From Psychromonas aquimarina ATCC BAA-1526 (GTDB taxonomy: Bacteria > Pseudomonadota > Gammaproteobacteria > Enterobacterales > Psychromonadaceae), in NCBI RefSeq assembly GCF_000428725.1, contig NZ_AUAM01000042.1:1-38342 (forward strand): 38,342 nt of DNA, given 5' to 3'. Position numbers and translations under genes: made by a program. Shown here piece by piece: positions 32,761-38,342 of the stretch (the first letter of the stretch is position 1; the number at the start of each line of letters is the position of its first letter). Under the pieces are notes generated by a model, which worked only from the letters and a program-made list of their open reading frames with translations, did not search any database and was not told the origin of the DNA.

Positions 32761-33190
32761 TATTGCTGTTAACACCTCTGTTTATGGAGGTGTTTTTGTT
32801 TTCACGCTTTATTTTTCTCTTATCTTATTTATTCTGCTGTTTTTTGAAATTATTGTTGTGACTCTTATCTTTGCCGTCCTGCTGCTGATGCTCGCTGTTT
32901 ATGCGGCTGAAAAGGCCTATGCGCAGAGATATAACCTTAAGGTTAGTGATGCCGGAGATATCGAAGTTGAATTTTCTGATAAAGAAATAATAAGCGCCAC
33001 AATCAGCAGTGCCTCTTTCTATAATAGTTTCTGTATCTATTTATCGCTGCACAGCAAACCAGATAATTGTTTTACCGGACTTAATAGAGCGAAAGCTAAA
33101 GCATATATTGTGATTTATCGGGATGCTGTGACGGAAGAACAGTACAGGTTACTCGCCCGACTGGTGAATATCGGGCGGGATTTAAAATAA
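32732..33190 (+). CDS. ygfX: YgfX-like inner-membrane protein
   Basis: Membrane protein following sdhE, where E. coli has ygfX (cptA), once reported as a toxin acting on cytoskeletal proteins. At 152 aa it has two close hydrophobic segments (about 19-37 and 38-58) and a soluble C-terminal domain, the YgfX layout. Sequence likeness is weak; context carries the call. The only in-frame start is ATG 32732, overlapping sdhE by 29 nt. A strong terminator-like hairpin lies inside its first 21 codons, so expression may be attenuated. Confidence 0.7.
   Translation: MPSLSALKHNIAVNTSVYGGVFVFTLYFSLILFILLFFEIIVVTLIFAVLLLMLAVYAAEKAYAQRYNLKVSDAGDIEVEFSDKEIISATISSASFYNSFCIYLSLHSKPDNCFTGLNRAKAKAYIVIYRDAVTEEQYRLLARLVNIGRDLK
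32771..32799 (+). terminator. Intrinsic terminator after sdhE, inside ygfX
   Basis: AACACCTC / GAGGTGTT with an 8-nt loop, followed by TTTTGTTTTC. It starts 10 nt after the sdhE stop and lies within the early ygfX frame. Confidence 0.75.
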
Positions 33191-33203
33191 ACAACAGATT
33201 TAT

Positions 33204-34826
33204 TTAATCTCTCTTACTTAAGATGGTAGGCTGCGGGTTATCCAGCTGTTCAGGATAATCAAGGTTATAATGCAGACCTCGACTTTCTTTCCGCTCCATG
33301 GCACTTTTTATTATAATTTCAGCAACCTGCACAAGATTTCTTAATTCCAGCAGATTATTGCCGACTTTAAAGTGACTGTAATATTCATTGATCTCCTGCT
33401 GCAGCATCTGCACCCGGCGCAGTGCGCGTTCTAAGCGTTTGTCGGTACGCACAATACCTACGTAATCCCACATAAATAAACGCAGTTCGTGCCAGTTATG
33501 CTGAATAACAACTTCTTCATCTGAATCTTCAACCTGGCTGTCATCCCAGTCTGGAATATCTGCGAATTTACGTTCTTTATAAAAAGGCAGGCGGTTAATG
33601 ATATCTTTGGCGCTTGCATGTGCATAAACAACACATTCTAATAAAGAGTTTGAGGCTAGACGGTTAGCACCGTGCAGTCCGGTATATGAAACTTCTCCGA
33701 TTGCATATAAACCGTCTATATCTGTCTGGCCGTGATGATCGATCATCACTCCGCCGCAGCTGTAGTGAGCAGCCGGCACAATAGGTATCGGCTGGTGGGC
33801 AATATCAATACCCAGCAGTAAACAGCGTCTATAAATTGTCGGAAAGTGCTTAACGATAAAATCTTTTGATTTATGGCTGATATCGAGGTACATGCAGTCA
33901 GCACCCAAGCGTTTCATCTCGTAATCGATAGCACGTGCCACAATATCTCGTGGTGCAAGTTCTGCGCGCTCATCAAAATCAGGCATAAAACGTGTACCGT
34001 CGGGGCGCAGCAGGTGGGCGCCTTCACCGCGCAGGGCTTCGGTTAATAAAAAGTTTCGTGCTTCAGCATGATATAAACAGGTCGGGTGGAACTGATTGAA
34101 TTCCATATTCGCAATGCGGCAGCCGCTGCGCCACGCCAAAGCAATACCGTCACCGCTGGATACATCAGGGTTACTGGTATACTGGTATACTTTACTTGCT
34201 CCGCCGGTAGCCAGACTTACAAAATGCGCCTTGATTGTTTCAACGCGTTCTTTTTTACGGTTCCATACATAGGCACCCAGCACGCGGTTGGCCGGCAGGT
34301 TTAATTTGCGGCTGGTGATCAGATCAACGGCGTTATAACCTTCCATAAGGGTGATATTCTGGTGCTTTCGTACTGCGCTTAATAAGCTGTTTTCAATTTC
34401 GCTGCCGGTTGCATCTGCCGCGTGTAAAATCCGTCGATGAGAATGACCGCCTTCGCGGGTTAGGTGATATTGGGTATTGCCTTGTTCATCAATTTCGGTA
34501 TCGAAGTTCACACCGGTATCAATTAACCACTGCATGCTCTCTTTACCGTTACTGACGGCAAAACGAACAGCTTCTTCGTCACATAAACCTGCACCGGCAA
34601 TTAAGGTATCTTCCACGTGAGAGTCAACACTGTCAGTATCAGAAAAGACCGCGGCTACACCGCCCTGGGCATAAAAAGTAGACCCTTCCGAGAGTTTTCC
34701 TTTACTTAAAACGTTAACTTTTGCATGGGGGGCCAGTTTTAAGGCTAATGAAAGTCCAGCTGCGCCGGCGCCAATAATTAAGACGTCACAAACATGTTGT
34801 TCACTTATTGATTTACTTTCTTTCAT
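33204..34826 (-). CDS. nadB: L-aspartate oxidase
   Basis: FAD enzyme oxidising aspartate to iminoaspartate, the first step of NAD synthesis. At 540 aa it has the usual length. Dinucleotide-binding [11 protein letters not shown] lies at 19-29, and the succinate-dehydrogenase-like catalytic region includes GGGHSHRR-type residues ([10 protein letters not shown]), EFNQFHPT and a C-terminal helical domain (MWDYVGIVR). The neighbour rpoE is divergent, as in E. coli. Confidence 0.97.
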   Translation of the reverse strand: MKESKSISEQHVCDVLIIGAGAAGLSLALKLAPHAKVNVLSKGKLSEGSTFYAQGGVAAVFSDTDSVDSHVEDTLIAGAGLCDEEAVRFAVSNGKESMQWLIDTGVNFDTEIDEQGNTQYHLTREGGHSHRRILHAADATGSEIENSLLSAVRKHQNITLMEGYNAVDLITSRKLNLPANRVLGAYVWNRKKERVETIKAHFVSLATGGASKVYQYTSNPDVSSGDGIALAWRSGCRIANMEFNQFHPTCLYHAEARNFLLTEALRGEGAHLLRPDGTRFMPDFDERAELAPRDIVARAIDYEMKRLGADCMYLDISHKSKDFIVKHFPTIYRRCLLLGIDIAHQPIPIVPAAHYSCGGVMIDHHGQTDIDGLYAIGEVSYTGLHGANRLASNSLLECVVYAHASAKDIINRLPFYKERKFADIPDWDDSQVEDSDEEVVIQHNWHELRLFMWDYVGIVRTDKRLERALRRVQMLQQEINEYYSHFKVGNNLLELRNLVQVAEIIIKSAMERKESRGLHYNLDYPEQLDNPQPTILSKRD

Positions 34827-35127
34827 GGCACTATATGCTCTGTAATTAATGTATATTTTCGATTAGGGTTCCATTGTATACCCAGACCGTCTTGAAATGC
34901 GGCAGTCAACAAAAACGATAAGTTATATGAATTAAGGTTCTGTAACAGCTGATACGGTTACTTCCGGCTGGCTCTTAACACACATTTTCAATTGATTTAG
35001 GTACGTTAAGTGTGCAGTCTATCCAAAAAATGATTTCTTTTGAAATTATTTGGAACTTTCTTTTTTATAAAAAGTCATAACAGTGAACGCCGATAAGGCT
35101 CCACATAATTATAGGTAGAGTAGCTCA
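34827..35127. other. nadB-rpoE divergent intergenic region
   Basis: About 300 bp of non-coding DNA. A minus-strand TATACAAT near 34875 could serve nadB, though without a good -35. On the + strand the sigma-E promoter at 35052-35079 serves rpoE. The remainder is AT-rich with no repeats that I can see. Confidence 0.55.
35052..35079 (+). promoter_or_regulatory. Sigma-E promoter of rpoE (autoregulation)
   Basis: GGAACTT (35052-35058), 16 nt, then TCATA (35075-35079). The -35 matches the sigma-E consensus exactly and the -10 fits TCnnA. Start of transcription would be near 35085, giving a 43-nt leader. Confidence 0.8.
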
Positions 35128-35706
35128 ATGCATGAGCGAGATTTAGATTTACAATTAATTCGGCGTATTCAAAATGGGGAGCAGGCGGCTTTTACATTAT
35201 TGGTTCGAAAGTACCAAAACCGTGTTGCTAATATATTAACGCGTTATGTGCGTAACAGTGGTGATATCGCCGATGTTACCCAGGAAGTGTTTATAAAGGT
35301 GTATAAATCACTGCCTTCTTTTCGAGGCGACAGTGCGTTTTATACCTGGTTATACCGCATAACGGTTAATACAGCGAAAAATTATTTAACCAGTCAGGGG
35401 CGTCGACCTCCTGCTTCCGATATTGATGCGATGGAAGCAGATAGTTATGACGGTGGTGACGCATTAAGAGAAGTAGATGATCCGGAAGGTATTTTACGTT
35501 CTCAGGAAATAAAAAGCGTTATTTTAGATACCATTGAGCAATTGCCTGCTGAATTAAAATCAGCCATTACATTAAGAGAGCTCGAAGGAATGAGTTATGA
35601 AGAGATAGCGCATATTGAAGATTGTCCCATCGGCACTGTACGTTCGCGTATTTTCAGAGCCAGGGAAGCGATAGATAAGCAGTTAAAACCTTTATTAGAA
35701 GATTAA
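35128..35706 (+). CDS. rpoE: RNA polymerase sigma-E factor
   Basis: ECF sigma factor for envelope stress. At 192 aa it matches E. coli RpoE closely. Region 2 (DVTQEVFIKVYKSLPSFRG, then TWLYRI) and region 4 (MSYEEIAHIEDCPIGTVRSR) are complete and well separated by an acidic linker. First gene of rpoE-rseA-rseB-rseC; the promoter upstream has sigma-E's own consensus. Confidence 0.97.
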   Translation: MHERDLDLQLIRRIQNGEQAAFTLLVRKYQNRVANILTRYVRNSGDIADVTQEVFIKVYKSLPSFRGDSAFYTWLYRITVNTAKNYLTSQGRRPPASDIDAMEADSYDGGDALREVDDPEGILRSQEIKSVILDTIEQLPAELKSAITLRELEGMSYEEIAHIEDCPIGTVRSRIFRAREAIDKQLKPLLED

Positions 35707-35718
35707 TTGGAAAATACA

Positions 35719-36273
35719 ATGAAAGAAAATAATGAACAGTTGTCTGCCATTTTCGATAATGAAATAATTGATGATCAATTACTTAGCGAACTTATGGCAA
35801 ATGAAAAACAACAGGAACAGTTTTCTCGTTATCAGCTTATTGGTGATGTCATGCGTGGTGAAGCGGCAGATCAGTCTCTGAATATTGATGTTAGTCAAAG
35901 TGTAATGGCTGAAATCAGTCAGGTTCAGCCTGTGGCTCAAGTAACTCAGCTGGATACATCAGTTAACAAAGATAAAGCGCAGCAGAATAAAAACAGTAAT
36001 GTTATCTCGTTTGTAAAACGCTTTGGTCAATATGCCATTGCCGCTTCTGTTGCCGGTGTTGTTGTATTAACAAATCTTGTAACATCACAGCCGGGTGTTG
36101 AAAATAATAACAGCGGAATTGAAGTGTTAAATACAGTGCCCTTTGGTGGTGCCGTAACACCTGTTAGTCTGCAGACAAATCAGAAGCAGTTAAAAGAATC
36201 AATCAAACAGCGTAATGAACGTCTGGAAGCTTTGTTAAAAGATCATCAGCTGCAGCTGCAGACACAGCCGTAA
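35719..36273 (+). CDS. rseA: RseA, anti-sigma-E factor
   Basis: Single-pass membrane protein that holds sigma-E until cut by DegS and RseP. With ATG at 35719 it is 184 aa: cytoplasmic anti-sigma domain (1-95; MKENNEQLSAIFDNE), membrane segment (104-121) and a periplasmic tail of only about 60 residues. E. coli RseA is 216 aa with a longer periplasmic part. A TTG 12 nt upstream is in frame but lacks a ribosome site. It follows rpoE by 12 nt. Confidence 0.93.
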   Translation: MKENNEQLSAIFDNEIIDDQLLSELMANEKQQEQFSRYQLIGDVMRGEAADQSLNIDVSQSVMAEISQVQPVAQVTQLDTSVNKDKAQQNKNSNVISFVKRFGQYAIAASVAGVVVLTNLVTSQPGVENNNSGIEVLNTVPFGGAVTPVSLQTNQKQLKESIKQRNERLEALLKDHQLQLQTQP

Positions 36274-36314
36274 GCTGAAAAGTGTGATTGTAAGTATAGT
36301 TATAAGGGAAATTA

Positions 36315-37337
36315 ATGAAGCGCCAGCAGTTTTTTACAACTTTGATTATCAGCATTTCTGCTTTAATCAGTAACGTTGGTTTTGCCGCGGAAGTAAATGA
36401 ACAGGTAGAAGTAAGCAAAACAGTACAGGCAGTTGAAACAAAAGAAACGTTAACTGCAATTGAATATCTACAGCTGATGCAGGCCGCATATAACGAAAAA
36501 AATTACGAAATTTTATATTTAAACAGTTTACAAAATCAAATTGAACCCAAACAGTTAATTCACGGTGTTATTGATGGTGAAGGGCTTGCATACTTCCGTT
36601 ATTTAAATGGAATTATGCGTGAATCACTACAATACTCGGGAAAAGTTAGTTATTTTGAGCAGGGGGCTCAAGCTTACACTCTGGAATCAGCTCAAGATCG
36701 CAGTGTTTTTGCTAATATTGCTAACTTTGACTACAGCAAAGGTCAGAACAGCTATGAATATATTATTTTAGGCAAAGGGCGCATTGCGGGTAAACGAGCA
36801 ATAGCAATTAGAATGATAAGCAGAGATGAATATCGCTATAGTTATGTAGTCTGGTTAGATACTGATTCTTACTTACCGCTGCAGCTGGACACGCTGGATA
36901 AATCAAATTTAATTCTAGAGCAGGTGATGGTTGTATCATTAGTTGTTACTGAACAGGTAAACCCCTGGCTGGAAAAATTAAGTCAGCAGCAGCTGCCTCA
37001 AGTCCTGCATTTACATAAACCATCACCGGAACAAGCTTCTTTATGGAAAGTAAACTGGCTGCCGACAGGATTTAAAGTCGTTAAGGATGATCAGCATAAT
37101 TTAGTGATGAAGGAAAATGAGCCTGTATCTTACATTATGATTAATGACGGTATTGTTAGTGTATCAATTTATATTTCAGCCAAAAAAATAGCTTTGGCTG
37201 AAAAACAAAAAATTATTCAGCGCGGAGCAACAGTCTTATATACTTATCAGAACAATGATATCGAATATAATGTTGTTGGTGACATTCCAATTATTACCGC
37301 AAAGCGTTTAATCGAATCAATTTCAAGGGTTCAGTAG
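36315..37337 (+). CDS. rseB: RseB, periplasmic regulator of sigma-E
   Basis: Binds the RseA periplasmic tail and blocks DegS cleavage until it senses LPS or lipoproteins. At 340 aa it begins with a Sec signal peptide (1-25, ending GFAA), followed by the LolA-like N-terminal domain (about 45-210; SQLNQI-type strands, VVWLDTDSYLPLQLD) and the C-terminal domain with LPTGFKVV. Third gene of the rpoE operon. Confidence 0.94.
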   Translation: MKRQQFFTTLIISISALISNVGFAAEVNEQVEVSKTVQAVETKETLTAIEYLQLMQAAYNEKNYEILYLNSLQNQIEPKQLIHGVIDGEGLAYFRYLNGIMRESLQYSGKVSYFEQGAQAYTLESAQDRSVFANIANFDYSKGQNSYEYIILGKGRIAGKRAIAIRMISRDEYRYSYVVWLDTDSYLPLQLDTLDKSNLILEQVMVVSLVVTEQVNPWLEKLSQQQLPQVLHLHKPSPEQASLWKVNWLPTGFKVVKDDQHNLVMKENEPVSYIMINDGIVSVSIYISAKKIALAEKQKIIQRGATVLYTYQNNDIEYNVVGDIPIITAKRLIESISRVQ

Positions 37338-37346
37338 AGAGTTTCG

Positions 37347-37790
37347 ATGATTCGAGAAACAGGAAGAATAATAGCGATAGAAGAGCAGGGTGATAAAAGT
37401 ATTGCTCGTATCGAGTGTATATCTAAATCAGCCTGCTCATCCTGTCAGAATAAAACTGACTGCGGCGTTGGCGTCGTCTCTAAAGCTTTTTCAGATAAAA
37501 CTCATCAGTTTGAAGTTCCTTTTCAAAAAGGAATGCAGAAAGATAGCTATGTAGAGTTGCAGATCAATAATAGCGATTTAGTGACAAGTGCAGTTGTAGT
37601 TTATCTGGTACCGCTTCTATTCTTTATTGTCGGCGCATTAATTACGAAACAGCTTTCAGATTATAATGAAGGTCTAATCATTGCAATTTCTATACTGTGC
37701 GCCGCCGCCGGCTTTGCAGTCTCCCGTTTATTAAGTAATAAATTACTTGTAAAAAAGCACTTCGATAAAATTATCAGCTGTAAAATATAG
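37347..37790 (+). CDS. rseC: RseC family membrane protein
   Basis: Inner-membrane protein of the rpoE operon; role in SoxR reduction and envelope stress is known from E. coli but modest. At 147 aa it has a cytoplasmic domain with four cysteines (24, 30, 33, 39, as CISKSACSSCQNKTDC) that could bind a cluster, and two membrane segments (81-99, 110-129). It starts 9 nt after rseB. Confidence 0.93.
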   Translation: MIRETGRIIAIEEQGDKSIARIECISKSACSSCQNKTDCGVGVVSKAFSDKTHQFEVPFQKGMQKDSYVELQINNSDLVTSAVVVYLVPLLFFIVGALITKQLSDYNEGLIIAISILCAAAGFAVSRLLSNKLLVKKHFDKIISCKI

Positions 37791-37869
37791 CTGTAATGCC
37801 TAATAAAACCGCACTTTGTTTGTTAATTGTTCGTTTGAACAGTTAATTACAATAATTTCAAATAAACAC

Positions 37870-37897
37870 TTGCCAACATTCGTCTGATCTCTATAAT
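37870..37897 (+). promoter_or_regulatory. rrn promoter P1
   Basis: TTGCCA (37870-37875), 16 nt, TATAAT (37892-37897), then GCGCCCCC. The GC-rich discriminator is typical of stringently controlled rRNA promoters. Confidence 0.8.
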
Positions 37898-38002
37898 GCG
37901 CCCCCACAGACACGGGATGTAACGCAGGTTACCCGGTGAATGAGAACAAAAGAGGTTAAGTTTTTAAAGGCGTTAAACGTTGTTAAAAACAAAAATTAAC
38001 CA

Positions 38003-38030
38003 TTGACATTGTTCGCTGGTGACGTAATAT
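38003..38030 (+). promoter_or_regulatory. rrn promoter P2
   Basis: TTGACA (38003-38008), 16 nt, TAATAT (38025-38030), followed by ACGCACCTCGCC. It lies about 130 bp downstream of P1. Confidence 0.8.
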
Positions 38031-38050
38031 ACGCACCTCGCCGAAAGGCA

Positions 38051-38062
38051 CGCTCTTTAACA
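38051..38062 (+). promoter_or_regulatory. rrn boxA antitermination signal
   Basis: CGCTCTTTAACA, matching the boxA consensus TGCTCTTTAACA with one difference, about 190 nt before the 16S start. It loads NusB/S10 for rRNA antitermination. Confidence 0.88.
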
Positions 38063-38251
38063 ATTTAATCAAACAATCTGTGTGGACACTTATTGTTGAT
38101 GTGATTTCAAAAAAATCAAAGACCTTACTTGTAAGGCAACATCAATATTTAGTGACACACGAATTAATTCATTAATTCAGAATAACCAATCACTTCGGTG
38201 ATTAGTTTTAGTCAGTAATATTGAGCCGCACTTCGGTGCAAATTAAACTTT

Positions 38252-38342
38252 AAATTGAAGAGTTTGATCATGGCTCAGATTGAACGCTGGCGGCAGGCTT
38301 AACACATGCAAGTCGAACGGTAACAGAAGGTAGCTGCTACTT
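38252..38342 (+). rRNA. 16S rRNA, 5' end (partial)
   Basis: The sequence AAATTGAAGAGTTTGATC followed by ATGGCTCAGATTGAACGC is the conserved 16S start. The gene runs off the right edge. With the rRNA end at the left, the window is the interval between two rRNA operons in the same orientation. Confidence 0.97.

Larger units (their letters stand above)
37791..38251 (+). other. rrn control region and 16S leader
   Basis: No protein gene. In order: a weak stem after rseC (37823-37846, TTAATTGTTC/GAACAGTTAA), promoter P1, promoter P2, boxA, an RNase III-type leader stem (GTTGATG near 38094 pairing with CATCAAT near 38143), and two CACTTCGGTG tetraloop hairpins before 16S. Confidence 0.75.

Overview
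The window reads as chromosomal DNA of a marine gammaproteobacterium, most like Psychromonas or a close relative. This judgement rests on gene families and gene order, not on a database search. It lies between two rRNA operons on the + strand: the 3' end of a 23S gene and a 5S gene at the left edge, and the promoters, leader and first ~90 bases of a 16S gene at the right edge. Almost all genes are vertically inherited housekeeping genes in recognisable enterobacterial or Vibrio-type clusters.

Left to right: (1) 1-1250, 23S end, 5S gene, then about 800 bases of decayed, folded-back 5S fragments carrying small hairpin inserts. (2) 1273-5620 (minus), argS-ftsN-hslV-hslU, with a heat-shock promoter before hslV. 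(3) 5844-6299 (minus), an unrecognised all-helical protein. (4) 6557-13348 (minus), uvrD-yigB-xerC-dapF-lysA-lptM, with cyaY divergent; a MITE-like element sits between dapF and xerC. (5) 13803-14533, two tiny unknown genes, then coaD. (6) 15077-17081, an accessory patch between coaD and mutM: a pentapeptide-repeat K+-channel protein, a small anchored protein and several strong hairpins. (7) 17082-23110, mutM, two unknown membrane proteins, rpmG-rpmB, radC, coaBC, dut, slmA, in the E. coli order; a second MITE-like copy lies between radC and coaBC. (8) mscS and a PqqL-type M16 lipoprotein protease, converging on a shared terminator. (9) metJ and metF, divergent, with Met boxes on both sides. 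(10) cyaA (TTG start, CRP-like site over the -10), ygfZ / sdhE-ygfX, nadB. (11) rpoE-rseA-rseB-rseC behind a sigma-E-type promoter. (12) rrn promoters, boxA and the 16S start.

Many genes connect to envelope and stress biology: HslVU and sigma-E/Rse for protein-folding stress, FtsN and SlmA for division, LptM for LPS export, DapF/LysA for peptidoglycan and lysine, MscS for osmotic shock. Regulation is unusually readable: sigma-32, sigma-E, MetJ, CRP and growth-rate-type rrn signals can all be seen. The least explained parts are the 5S-remnant array, the two TA-flanked MITE-like elements, and the hairpin-rich patch between coaD and mutM.
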